Below are positions 17,780 to 25,476 of a DNA stretch of 64,000 nt, one piece after another. Location: assembly GCF_033095985.1 (NCBI RefSeq), contig NZ_AP026802.1:1-64000 (forward strand), read 5' to 3'. The stretch's first letter is position 1. Each line of letters begins with the position of its first letter. Source of the DNA: Xylocopilactobacillus apicola. Its GTDB lineage: Bacteria; Bacillota; Bacilli; Lactobacillales; Lactobacillaceae. The notes under the pieces were generated by a model. That model did no database searches. It worked only from the letters and a program-made list of their open reading frames with translations, and had not been told where the DNA came from. The translations under genes were made by a program, and so were the position numbers.

Positions 17780-18561
17780 CTATTGATTTAAATTCTTCAT
17801 TGCATAATCGATCTCAGAATCTGTGTAGTGGGAGTTCTTCAAAATTCGTTTAATGTCTTCAGTTCTAGTATTTCCTTTAAATCGTTTAGCATCTTTTAAA
17901 GCCATTTTGTTCCAATTAGTTTTCAAATGGTCGATAGCATACTTAGCTTGGGAAGTAGTAAAATTCTCTCCGTATTGGGAAATCAATTGATTATAAATTC
18001 CTTTTTGGGAGAAAGCTTGATGTTTCAAATAACTTTCTGCAGATTTTTTTGCAACTTGGTTCCAGTCAACGTCAAGATGATCGATCGCATATTTTCCCTC
18101 TTCTTTAGTAAAACCCTCAGCTTTTGGGTCAGTTAGCATTTCATAAAGTCTTTTTTTGGATGTTGGATAATCTTTAACTCTGTATTTTGCAGCTTTTAAA
18201 GCTTGTTGTTTCCTGCTTTATCTGCTTCTTTTTTGCTAACATTATAGCCGCCTTTATCGATGGGATCAGTTAAATTTTTGTAAATATCTTTCTTCGAAGG
18301 GTGCCATTCGTATTGAGCTATTACCTTCGCCTCATCAAAGGCCGTCGAAGATTCAGATTTACTATCAGAGCTTGAGGTAGTCTCGTGAACGGAATCGTCC
18401 TGATCTTTTTTAAAAGGTGCTGGTCCAAAGGCCAATATTGTTAAAATTATAATTAACCAAAACTCCCAGTGCTGATAAATTTTTTTGGGTGCGCGGTTAT
18501 TAATCTTCCCAGTGTCTTTAAAATGATAATAATTTTCAGTTTGAGGCGTATTATTTCTCAT
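17780..18561 (-). pseudogene. Membrane-anchored Ltp-repeat surface protein, frameshifted
   Basis: The N-terminal part (18196-18561) has a membrane anchor (WEFWLIIILTILAFG) and a Ser-rich linker. The C-terminal part (17780-18139 plus upstream codons) has the Ltp-type surface lipoprotein repeats (GFTKEEGKYAIDHL and YGENFTTSQAKYAIDHL). The frame changes near 18200: reading on gives QALKAAKYRVKDYPTSKKRL, which joins both parts into one protein of about 260 residues. Such repeats occur in surface proteins and some phage-exclusion lipoproteins. One indel separates the parts; it may be real or an assembly error. Confidence 0.75.
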
Positions 18562-18584
18562 TTTTGTCTCCGATCCATTTTAAA

Positions 18585-18612
18585 CAAAAACTCCCTCTCA
18601 AGTGAGAAGGAG
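18585..18612 (-). terminator. Intrinsic terminator after the lipoprotein gene
   Basis: CTCCTTCTCA pairs with TGAGAGGGAG on the minus strand, followed by TTTTTG. It lies seven bases past the stop of the lipoprotein gene at 18619. Confidence 0.7.
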
Positions 18613-18618
18613 CAGATT

Positions 18619-19572
18619 TTAACGACCGCCCATTATTTGTAGAAGCTGCTCAGAAAATTCTTTTGGTGAGACGATCTTGTCGCTTGAAGGCATCTCAATT
18701 TTCTTATCGTATTTCTCGGTTTGAGTATTAAATTCAGCTTCGATTTCGCCGCCATCCTTTGGTTGCATTGTTAAGGTGTATTTTAATTTGGAAGCTTTTG
18801 TATCAAATTTGATGACGATATCTAATGCCTTCTGTTTTGAGAAGAATTTATCAATGTCGGACTGCTTCATCGGCTTCACATCATCGTCTTTATGCTTCTC
18901 AAGATATTTGTTATAAATTTCCGTTGCTTTTTTAACATCATATTTGTGTAATGTTGCTGTAATTACATTATCTTTTTTGGTGACAGCATCTTTTGGTAAT
19001 GAATCCACAACTTCTTTTAAGGCTGCAGCAGAATCTTGTTGAATGTTATTAGCAGCTTTTGTCGCATTTTTTTTGTTTGCTGAACTAACTTTTTTACCCG
19101 ATTCTTCCGACAGAGCTATCACGTCAACGTATTTACCAGATAATTTCGAAAAATCATAGCTAGGAACTTTTGAGCTAAACGATCCCATCAGTTTAATGAT
19201 CGATCCAAGAAAGTCGGCATCTAGATAAACTTTTTGGTCATTGCCCACAAAATCTAACGGAATTGTCTGCTCCATCGCATTAACTTTGATGTTTCCCTTA
19301 CCGTTTTTACCATCGGAATAAAGTTCGCCGTTTATAGTGCTCTGTTTAAAAAGATTGAGTGCCATCATACTCGATGCATCCATCTTCTCTTTTTCATCGT
19401 TTGATAATTCGAGTTTGTTGATTTTTAAATCAAAAGTTGCTTTCGCTTCTTTTTGGCTCGCCATTTTCTCGTACTCACTTACCAGAGCTTGTTTATTAGA
19501 TTTGGCACACCCAGTTAAGACCAGCAACATCGATAATAAAACTAGTAAAAAAATTGTTTTTTTGTTTTTCAT
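18619..19572 (-). CDS. Hypothetical lipoprotein
   Basis: 317 residues from the ATG at 19572, preceded by TTGGAGGG. The signal peptide ends in the lipobox LVLTGC (Cys near 21), so it is an outer-face lipoprotein. The mature part resembles DUF6612/LppX-like lipoproteins, with two antiparallel-sheet halves (ATFDLKINKLEL; KQKALDIVIKFDTKASKLKYTLTM, two segments). Function is not known. It is transcribed alone and ends in a terminator. Confidence 0.8.
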   Translation of the reverse strand: MKNKKTIFLLVLLSMLLVLTGCAKSNKQALVSEYEKMASQKEAKATFDLKINKLELSNDEKEKMDASSMMALNLFKQSTINGELYSDGKNGKGNIKVNAMEQTIPLDFVGNDQKVYLDADFLGSIIKLMGSFSSKVPSYDFSKLSGKYVDVIALSEESGKKVSSANKKNATKAANNIQQDSAAALKEVVDSLPKDAVTKKDNVITATLHKYDVKKATEIYNKYLEKHKDDDVKPMKQSDIDKFFSKQKALDIVIKFDTKASKLKYTLTMQPKDGGEIEAEFNTQTEKYDKKIEMPSSDKIVSPKEFSEQLLQIMGGR

Positions 19573-19659
19573 TTTTCCCTCCAATATGATGATATCTAAT
19601 AGTAAAAATAATGTCAAAGGAGTGTGGTAAAATATATTAAAAACATGGAGGCAACTGGG

Positions 19660-20340
19660 ATGGAGTATCCGGATAAGTACAAATTTACTAAAGATGAAAA
19701 TCGACGTTTTGCTCGAAGTAATCTTGTTAAATTAGTACACACTGAATCTCGTTTTGAGGGTGTTAATACAACGTTGCCACAAACTCAGACAATTATGGAC
19801 GGAATGAGTGTTCAAGGAGTACCCGTAGCTGATATTTTAACGATTGTTAATTTGAAAAAAGCTTGGCAATTTATCACAGAGAGCAATGCGAGTTTAAGTT
19901 TGGATTTTGAAAAGCAAATTAATTTGATTGTCGCAAAAGAAGATGCTTTGATTCCGGGTAGTTTAAGAAGCGGACAAGGTGGAGTTAGTCTATCTGATAA
20001 TGAATTTTTTGAGCCACCAATTGTAAATGAACAAGAAGAAATTAAATTTATAGAAGAACTGCAAGATAACGATTGTAGCATCACCGATCGGGCGATCACT
20101 CTGATGTATCACAACATGCGTAATCAGATTTTTTGGGACGGCAATAAACGAACAGCAACAATAGTTGCCAATAAATTGATGATTGACCATGGAGCTGGCC
20201 TAATAAATGTACCGCTTGATAAATGGGAATTATGGAACCAATTGCTGAGCAATTTTTATCGAACAAATGAGATGAGTCAACTAAAAACGTGGACTTATGA
20301 TAATGCAATTCAAGGCTTGAGTGTGAGAATGGCCAGGTAG
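19660..20340 (+). CDS. Fic/Doc-family protein with Gln at the catalytic His position
   Basis: 226 residues from the ATG at 19660, which follows GGAGG by eight bases; an upstream GTG at 19624 is less likely. The Fic core motif reads QIFWDGNKRTA (residues 156-166), where active enzymes have HxFx(D/E)GNG/KR. The catalytic His is therefore Gln156. An inhibitory-helix-like TESRFEGVNT lies near the N-terminus (28-37). Fic enzymes transfer AMP or phosphate to proteins; this one may be inactive or use different chemistry. It stands alone, with no obvious antitoxin gene. Confidence 0.85.
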   Translation: MEYPDKYKFTKDENRRFARSNLVKLVHTESRFEGVNTTLPQTQTIMDGMSVQGVPVADILTIVNLKKAWQFITESNASLSLDFEKQINLIVAKEDALIPGSLRSGQGGVSLSDNEFFEPPIVNEQEEIKFIEELQDNDCSITDRAITLMYHNMRNQIFWDGNKRTATIVANKLMIDHGAGLINVPLDKWELWNQLLSNFYRTNEMSQLKTWTYDNAIQGLSVRMAR

Positions 20341-20353
20341 AAAGAGCTGAGAC

Positions 20354-20382
20354 TTGCAGTTAAATGCTCAAACATGTATAAT
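20354..20382 (+). promoter_or_regulatory. Promoter of type I antitoxin RNA, locus A
   Basis: TTGCAG (20354-20359), a 17-bp spacer and TATAAT (20377-20382) make a near-consensus vegetative promoter. Transcription would start about 20389, just before the first hairpin of the antisense RNA. Confidence 0.7.
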
Positions 20383-20388
20383 TTAGTT

Positions 20389-20512
20389 ACAAAAAGCCAG
20401 TGCGTTAACACTGGCTCTGGTAAGCCGCTTTAAAGGCGGTGACCAATTATATTGTAGACATTTCTGCCACTCTATAACCTGTCAAAGTTATATAGAGCGG
20501 CTTTTTTTTATC
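20389..20512 (+). ncRNA. Antisense antitoxin RNA, locus A (predicted)
   Basis: The predicted RNA of about 124 nt begins with the hairpin AGCCAGTG/CACTGGCT, then AAGCCGCTTTAAAGGCGGT. It ends with a terminator (CTCTATAAC/GTTATATAGAG, then CGGC and eight T, 20466-20510). It is complementary to the 3' end of the holin-like toxin mRNA, as in the TxpA/RatA arrangement. The same structure recurs at 24235-24359. Confidence 0.65.
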
Positions 20513-20617
20513 TATCGTGATGTTAACAATTAAGATGCCAAACATGAGCATCAGGGATAGCGCTTCGAAAACTGACAAAGCTGGCTGATTTCCTTTCAAG
20601 TGTAATTGCAAAATCAT
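20447..20617 (-). CDS. Type I toxin, TxpA/holin-like family, locus A
   Basis: A 56-residue peptide starting at the ATG that follows AGGAGGT (start 20617). It has one hydrophobic segment (ALSVFEALSLMLMFGILIVN), typical of the holin-like/TxpA toxin family, and a tail KKKPLYITLTG that resembles the KK..PIYITV tail of TxpA as I recall it. The tail is translated through the terminator hairpin region. The gene overlaps the antisense RNA encoded on the other strand. The minus-strand transcript would end at the AGCCAGTG hairpin followed by TTTTTG (about 20390). Confidence 0.75.
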   Translation of the reverse strand: MILQLHLKGNQPALSVFEALSLMLMFGILIVNITIDKKKPLYITLTGYRVAEMSTI

Positions 20618-20688
20618 TCGCAACACCTCCTCTCGAAGATCACAGTCACCGCCCATAAAACTCTTACTACAATGAGAATAAAATAAAA

Positions 20689-20713
20689 AAGCCGGTGCGC
20701 TAACACCAGCCTA
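20689..20713 (-). terminator. Terminator of the ABC transporter operon
   Basis: On the minus strand GGCTGGTG-TTAGCG-CACCGGCT is followed by TTTTTTA, three bases past the permease stop. It uses the same hairpin family as the toxin loci. Confidence 0.7.
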
Positions 20714-20715
20714 AT

Positions 20716-21504
20716 TTATAATTCTTTTCTCTGGAACAATAAGAGCGATATGATAAAACAAATCAGTAAGATTAAACAACTCGTGAGAATGTAGGGTAGA
20801 AATTGATTTAGGGTGATTAGTTTAAGAGCAATTTTGTTAGAAACACCAAAGAAATCAAGGTATTTCAGCCAATCCCATTTAGTCACGGTCGTAACCAAGT
20901 TAACTAAGACTGGAAAAAGGACAATGAAGACTGCACTGACGATGGATAAACTGGTTAAAATTAAAAGAACAATTGCCATACCAAAAATAACACTGATAAA
21001 AAAAGTGGTCACAAAAGTGGTGGTAAAAGTTGTACTTAATAAATATCCCCAACTAGAACCCAATTTTCGTCCGCAAAGTAAGCCAGTGATGATTCCAGTT
21101 AAATAAAAAACAAAAACTTGAAGTAGGATATTGATAAGCATTGTGAGATATTTGACGACGATGAACTGGAGGCGGGAAATGCCAGAAATTAGCGTATTTT
21201 TATAAGTATTTTGGCTAAATTCCGTTCCAATCACCATCACAAAAATGCTGATAAATACGTAAATTAGTAAACTTGAGCCCATTGTCAAAAATTTTACGCC
21301 AGTTAAGACCGACCAGTTCGTGGTGTCGATCTCTTCTAGTGCATGTTGGATCCCTCCAGTCATCACTACGCCACCGACCGATTTGTAAAATGTAGTCAAT
21401 GCACTATAACAAATAACAAAAATAGTTAAAAGATAGTTTCCTTTGGTATGAAACTGGCGGTACATTTCCGCGCGCAGTTGATTAATCATGGTTTCCTCCT
21501 TCAT
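20716..21504 (-). CDS. ABC-2 type transporter permease
   Basis: A 262-residue integral membrane protein with about six membrane segments, in the style of BcrB/LanFEG permeases. It begins MINQLRAEMYRQFHTKGNYLL (internal ATG at 21489, eight codons before the toxin-like overlap) and contains VIGTEFSQNTYKNTLISGISRLQF. It partners with the overlapping ATPase gene. Such pairs beside a two-component system usually export or resist antimicrobial peptides. The start at 21504 or 21489 is uncertain. Confidence 0.88.
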   Translation of the reverse strand: MKEETMINQLRAEMYRQFHTKGNYLLTIFVICYSALTTFYKSVGGVVMTGGIQHALEEIDTTNWSVLTGVKFLTMGSSLLIYVFISIFVMVIGTEFSQNTYKNTLISGISRLQFIVVKYLTMLINILLQVFVFYLTGIITGLLCGRKLGSSWGYLLSTTFTTTFVTTFFISVIFGMAIVLLILTSLSIVSAVFIVLFPVLVNLVTTVTKWDWLKYLDFFGVSNKIALKLITLNQFLPYILTSCLILLICFIISLLLFQRKEL

Positions 21505-22402
21505 TTTGCAAGAGAGCGGTGTAGTAATTTTCTAAGGAACCCTCTTGCTGGGTGATGTTGTAGACCGCGAGGTTATTAGTAACTAAGATTTGATTTAATT
21601 CAGCGGTATTAAAAGCCAGACTATTAATGAGAATTCTGCGCTCATCAAGGACGGTGAACGGAGAGATCTGACGCTGATCCAAGATTTGGGCCGCTTTTTT
21701 GACGTCATCAACCTCAATGAGGATTCCAGCAGCGTTTTCTTGATCCAGCTTTTCCTTGGTGACTTCTTTGATAAAACGTCCGTGGGAAATGAAGCCAAAC
21801 TTCGTCGATACCTGGTAAAGTTCACTAAGGATGTGACTTGAAATTAAAATTGTGGTATTACGTTCTTGATTCAACTTTTTGATTAGTTTGCGAAAAGCTA
21901 GGATGCCGGATGGGTCCAAGCCGTTAATTGGCTCATCGAGAATCAGAAAATCTGGTTGAGCCAAAAGGGCGATGGCGAGGCCGAGTCGTTGGCGCTGACC
22001 GAGAGATAGTCGACCCGCACGAGTTTTGGTTTTTTCACTCAGACCGACTAATTCGATCGTTTCATCGATAACGGACAGGTCTTCAATCCCGTGTTGAATC
22101 GCTGATATTTTGAGGTTTTCGAGCACCGTTAATTTCTTAAAAGCAGCGGGATTTTCGATAATTGCTCCCAAGTGTTTAAGTGCTTGATTGTAGTGCGGCG
22201 CCTGTTCTCCGAGCAAGGTGATTTTGCCATCACTAAGGGGCGATAAACTGGTGATGAGGCGCATTAATGTAGTTTTGCCGGCACCATTTTCGCCAATTAA
22301 GCCATAAACATCGCCGCGGTTGATCGTAAATGAGACGTCGGTCAAAGCGCGAAAGTTGCCAAAACGCTTATTTACATGTTCTATTTTTAAAATTTGAGTC
22401 AT
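21482..22402 (-). CDS. ABC transporter ATP-binding protein (BcrA/LanF type)
   Basis: A 306-residue ATPase with Walker A GENGAGKTT (near 40), signature LSLGQRQR (near 130), Walker B FLILDEP and the switch His in LISSHILSEL. The C-terminal extension is typical of bacitracin/lantibiotic transporters. It overlaps the permease gene and is divergent from the response regulator at 22528, which probably controls it. Confidence 0.94.
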   Translation of the reverse strand: MTQILKIEHVNKRFGNFRALTDVSFTINRGDVYGLIGENGAGKTTLMRLITSLSPLSDGKITLLGEQAPHYNQALKHLGAIIENPAAFKKLTVLENLKISAIQHGIEDLSVIDETIELVGLSEKTKTRAGRLSLGQRQRLGLAIALLAQPDFLILDEPINGLDPSGILAFRKLIKKLNQERNTTILISSHILSELYQVSTKFGFISHGRFIKEVTKEKLDQENAAGILIEVDDVKKAAQILDQRQISPFTVLDERRILINSLAFNTAELNQILVTNNLAVYNITQQEGSLENYYTALLQNEGGNHD

Positions 22403-22527
22403 TTAACTCCTCCTTGAAGACTAGTTTAACTGGCGTTTCTTAAGACCTTTGCTAAATAATTCTTAAATAATTCTAAATTGTGCAACTGATTTCTGTGCGT
22501 TAAAATCTTGTTAAAGGAGAATCTACG

Positions 22528-23202
22528 ATGACTGCTAAGATTTTAATTGTTGACGATCATGAAGATATTCGCGCTTTATTAAGCGATGTTCTAAAGGAAT
22601 TCTACACTGTTTTTGTTGCGGCTAATGGCGTCAGCGCTCTTGCGCAAGTTAATCAATGTCAGCCAGATTTGATGATTTTAGATCTAATGTTACCAGAAAT
22701 TATGGGTGAAAGTGTGCTCAAAACGCTTCGCAAAACTTCTCAAATTCCAGTAATAGTTCTTACAGCCATTCAAAATAAGGACAAAATTGTGGAGCTACTC
22801 GAAAACGGCGCCAATGATTATCTAACGAAGCCTTTTGATATTGATGAATTATTGGCGCGCGTGAAGGTTCAGTTAAGGCAATCACGGCCTCGTTCGGTGC
22901 AAAAAGAACTCTTGGATTATGGCCCGATCAGTCTAAATCAAGTGACCCACCAAGTTTTGGTCGCAGGGCAGGATTTAGTTTTGCCGAAAAAAGAATTTGC
23001 GATTCTCCAGATTTTATTAGCTCATCCCAAGCAAGTTTTTCCAAAAGATCAGCTTTATGAAGCCGTCTGGGGTGAACCTTATTTCAATGCAGAAAATACG
23101 CTGAACGTTCATTTGAGCAACTTGCGCACGAAAATTGCCGATCTCGCCGAGGGTGCCTCATACATTAATTCAATTTGGGGGATTGGAGTTCGTTTTGACT
23201 AA
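22528..23202 (+). CDS. OmpR-family response regulator
   Basis: A 224-residue regulator with receiver domain (phospho-Asp52 in LMILDLMLPE, switch Thr in VIVLTAI, Lys in YLTKPFD) and a C-terminal winged helix (NVHLSNLRTKI). An AAAGGAGA site precedes the ATG. It is divergent from the ABC pair and overlaps the kinase gene, making a BceRS/LiaRS-like resistance module likely. Confidence 0.95.
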   Translation: MTAKILIVDDHEDIRALLSDVLKEFYTVFVAANGVSALAQVNQCQPDLMILDLMLPEIMGESVLKTLRKTSQIPVIVLTAIQNKDKIVELLENGANDYLTKPFDIDELLARVKVQLRQSRPRSVQKELLDYGPISLNQVTHQVLVAGQDLVLPKKEFAILQILLAHPKQVFPKDQLYEAVWGEPYFNAENTLNVHLSNLRTKIADLAEGASYINSIWGIGVRFD

Positions 23203-24082
23203 ACTCATCGTAATTATTGTTTTGAGCCTGATTTGTTTCGCGCTTTTAGTCAGCCTGCTCCTAATTGTAAGCGACGTGAAACGGATTACCGAAGAATTGA
23301 TTTACATCAATGAGCACCCGACCAATGGTTTTGTGACGGGTAGCAGCGGTTTGCCATTGATTCAGCGGTTAATCAATGCCAGTAATATAAATTTGAAATT
23401 AAACCGGCAGCTGCAAAATGAACAGTTGCAGCAAGAAAAGAAAATTCGCTCGATGCTTACAAATCTCACCCACGATATTAAGACTCCCCTCACCGTCTCG
23501 CGCGGCTATGTTCAGGTTCTTGGTAAAAAGCTGGATTCAAAGCATCGCGAACAATTCACTCGGATCGAGCGCAATTTGGATTCGGTCAATTACTATTTGC
23601 GATATTTGATGGATTTTAATCTCCTCCAGGAAAAAAGCGTCAATTTAAAAGTAAAAGAAATTAATGTTTCCCAACTTTTAGAAAATGAAATTTTCAACTA
23701 TTATGATGAATTTAGTCAGAAAAAACTGGAATTGGTTCCGAAGATTCCGACGGGAGTTTTTTGGCAAACGGACGCCACTTTACTAAGTCGGATTTTCGAA
23801 AATTTAATCAGCAACATTTTGAAATATGGGAACGGTCAAGTTAAAGTAGATCTCAACCAAGATCATGATCGGCTCAAAATAACTTTTGCTAACCAGGGGT
23901 CTGACATATCTGTTGAAACTAATGATTTGCTTAATCGATTTTATACGCAGGATCAATTACAAGGTTCGGGGCTGGGACTGAGTATTGTTCAGTCGCTTGT
24001 GGTGAGCCTCGGGGGAGAGTTGGAAATTAAGACGGATGATGGCTGGTTTAAGGTGATGGTAATTTTAAAAAATGAAAATTGA
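23195..24082 (+). CDS. Sensor histidine kinase, small-sensor type
   Basis: 295 residues from a TTG at 23195, preceded by GGAG and overlapping the regulator stop. One membrane segment (residues 3-26) is followed directly by the dimerisation domain with His93 (LTHDIKTPLT), N box (ENLISNILKYG) and G box (GSGLGLSIVQ). It lacks a large extracellular sensor domain, so it may sense through the ABC transporter, as known for BceS-like kinases. Confidence 0.92.
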   Translation: MTKLIVIIVLSLICFALLVSLLLIVSDVKRITEELIYINEHPTNGFVTGSSGLPLIQRLINASNINLKLNRQLQNEQLQQEKKIRSMLTNLTHDIKTPLTVSRGYVQVLGKKLDSKHREQFTRIERNLDSVNYYLRYLMDFNLLQEKSVNLKVKEINVSQLLENEIFNYYDEFSQKKLELVPKIPTGVFWQTDATLLSRIFENLISNILKYGNGQVKVDLNQDHDRLKITFANQGSDISVETNDLLNRFYTQDQLQGSGLGLSIVQSLVVSLGGELEIKTDDGWFKVMVILKNEN

Positions 24083-24227
24083 TAGTTTACTGGACGAAGA
24101 ATTAAAGAATCCTGAATTTGCAGAATTTTTTCAAATCGAGAGCAAAAAATTAAATGTGGAGCTTGATTTATACGACGAAAGTATTAAGAATCCTAAAGTT
24201 TGCAAAGAAACTCCATGGAGTATATAA
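24072..24227 (+). CDS. Small ORF, possible antitoxin-like remnant
   Basis: A 51-codon frame overlapping the kinase stop. It reads MKIDSLLDEELKNPEFAEFF then ESKKLNVELDLYDESIKN. The LDEELKNPEF start resembles the N-terminus of XRE-type antitoxins (HigA-like), but no helix-turn-helix follows. Its stop overlaps the -10 box of the locus B antitoxin RNA. It may be a truncated remnant. Confidence 0.35.
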   Translation: MKIDSLLDEELKNPEFAEFFQIESKKLNVELDLYDESIKNPKVCKETPWSI

Positions 24228-24228
24228 T
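24200..24228 (+). promoter_or_regulatory. Promoter of type I antitoxin RNA, locus B
   Basis: TTGCAA (24200-24205), a 17-bp spacer and TATAAT (24223-24228). The architecture matches locus A, although the surrounding sequence differs. Confidence 0.7.
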
Positions 24229-24234
24229 TAGGGT

Positions 24235-24359
24235 ACAAAAAGAGCTGGTGCATTAACACCAGCTCAGGTAAGCCGCTTTAAAGGCGGTGACCAATTATAT
24301 TATGGATATCGTTGCCACTCTATAACCGATCAAAGTAATATAGAGCGGCATTTTTTTAT
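24235..24359 (+). ncRNA. Antisense antitoxin RNA, locus B (predicted)
   Basis: It starts with hairpin GAGCTGGTG/CACCAGCTC, then the same AAGCCGCTTTAAAGGCGGTG block as locus A. It ends at a terminator (CTCTATAAC.../...TATAGAGCGGC, then T-rich, 24314-24358). It overlaps the 3' end of the second toxin gene. Confidence 0.65.
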
Positions 24360-24475
24360 CTATCGTGATGTTTCATGATTGCAACAATTAAGCTGCCAAA
24401 CATGAGCATCAGGGATATCGCTTCGAAAACTGACAAAGCTGGCTGATTTCCTTTCAAGTGTAGTTGCCAAATCAT
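24356..24475 (-). CDS. Type I toxin, TxpA/holin-like family, locus B
   Basis: A 39-residue peptide with the same ribosome binding site (AGGAGGT) and nearly the same membrane segment as locus A (ALSVFEAISLMLMFGSLIVA), ending in MKHHDR. A short length difference before the hairpin puts it in another frame from locus A, so it stops before the terminator region and lacks the YITL tail. Confidence 0.75.
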   Translation of the reverse strand: MIWQLHLKGNQPALSVFEAISLMLMFGSLIVAIMKHHDR

Positions 24476-24578
24476 TTGCAACACCTCCTCTCGAAGATCA
24501 CAGTCACCGCCCGTAAAACTCTTACTAAATGAGAATAACATAAAAAGAGCTGGTGAGCTAACGCCCTCTTAAAATCAT

Positions 24579-24616
24579 CGCTACTCTAAATTTATAGAGT
24601 GGCGTTTTTATTTTTT
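24579..24616 (+). terminator. Orphan terminator resembling the antitoxin RNA terminators
   Basis: CGCTACTCTA pairs with TAGAGTGGCG, followed by TTTTTATTTTTT. The stem resembles the antitoxin RNA ends, and a degenerate CTGGTGAGCTAACGCC hairpin half lies upstream (24549), so this may be the relic of a third toxin-antitoxin copy. Confidence 0.6.
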
Positions 24617-24631
24617 AAAATTGCTTTATGT

Positions 24632-24756
24632 TATACACATTTCAGATTATTCATACACAAATCATGTTTCTGAGTCAAAAATATATACACAAAAGGATTT
24701 CTGCTTTGATAATCAGCTAAATTACTAGAATTTAAAAAAGTATAGCTATACACAAA
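24632..24756 (+). promoter_or_regulatory. Repeated TATACACAAA motifs upstream of the cellobiose-type operon
   Basis: Copies at 24632 (TATACACAT), 24652 (CATACACAAA), 24684 and 24747 (both TATACACAAA) are spaced 20, 32 and 63 bp, close to whole helical turns. An inverted TTTTTGTGT lies near 24772. They are good candidates for activator sites of the LevR-type regulator at 27799-30240. Confidence 0.55.
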
Positions 24757-24828
24757 TATGTAAGCGGTTTTTGTGTTTTTTAAAAAGATCTCTTAAGATT
24801 GAATAATAGAAGAAAGGAGGAGTTAGTA

Positions 24829-25176
24829 ATGTCAGAAATTCCACCAACTGGTGAGAATACAAAAATTCAAGATCTTGCAATGGAAATAATTGCTTTTGCT
24901 GGTGATGGGCACGCAGAATCACTTCGAGCAATTGACGAGGAGTTTGCAGAGAATTCGGTTGAGTCAATCAATTTATTAGAAAAAGCGCATGGAAATATTG
25001 AGCGGGCCCACAAAGCACAAACTAAACTTTTGCAGATGGAAGCCAAAGGAGAAGAAATTACTCCATCACTGTTAATGGTCCATGCGCAAAATCATCTAAT
25101 GAACAGTATTTTGATCAATGAATTGAGCGAAAAAATGATTCAAATGTATCGCAAACTTAAGGAGCGGGAAGTATGA
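24829..25176 (+). CDS. PTS IIA, lactose/cellobiose family
   Basis: 115 residues from the ATG at 24829 after AAAGGAGGAG. The phospho-accepting histidine is in LLMVHAQNHLMNS (His85). The four-helix IIA receives phosphate from HPr. It overlaps the IIB gene by four bases (ATGA) and could also serve the orphan EIIC at 14209. Confidence 0.93.
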   Translation: MSEIPPTGENTKIQDLAMEIIAFAGDGHAESLRAIDEEFAENSVESINLLEKAHGNIERAHKAQTKLLQMEAKGEEITPSLLMVHAQNHLMNSILINELSEKMIQMYRKLKEREV

Positions 25177-25475
25177 AGATTCTCTTTGTTTGTGCTGCTG
25201 GGATGTCCACCGGTATTTTAACTCGAAAACTTGAGCATTATATTAAAGAGCATCAATTAAAAATGGTCGTAGATGCTGTTGGTTTATCAGAATATGAAGA
25301 AATTTGTCATGGTTATGATGTCATTTTGATTGGTCCTCAAATCTCCTATCAAATTGATGAAATTAGAAGGAAATCAGGGCTGCCAGTGGCGAAAATTCCG
25401 GCACTAGATTATTCGATTGGTAACTGTGAAAATATTATCAAATTAGTAAATAAATTACAAAAAGGAGAGAAATAG
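25173..25475 (+). CDS. PTS IIB, lactose/cellobiose family
   Basis: A 100-residue IIB with the active cysteine at the N-terminus (MKILFVCAAGMSTGIL, Cys7). It passes phosphate from IIA to the sugar bound by EIIC. It is coupled to the IIA gene by overlap and lies two bases before the IIC gene. Confidence 0.94.
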   Translation: MKILFVCAAGMSTGILTRKLEHYIKEHQLKMVVDAVGLSEYEEICHGYDVILIGPQISYQIDEIRRKSGLPVAKIPALDYSIGNCENIIKLVNKLQKGEK

Positions 25476-25476
25476 A

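Larger units (their letters stand above)
20389..20690 (-). repeat. Type I toxin-antitoxin repeat, copy A
   Basis: This 300-bp unit closely matches 24235-24545 in the same orientation. Long identical blocks include AAGCCGCTTTAAAGGCGGTG, GGCTGATTTCCTTTCAAGTG and CACCTCCTCTCGAAGATCAC. The copies bracket the ABC transporter and two-component genes. Confidence 0.85.
24235..24545 (-). repeat. Type I toxin-antitoxin repeat, copy B
   Basis: Second copy of the 300-bp unit seen at 20389-20690, in direct orientation about 3.85 kb away. Differences are mostly single bases plus a few short indels near the toxin C-terminus. Confidence 0.85.
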
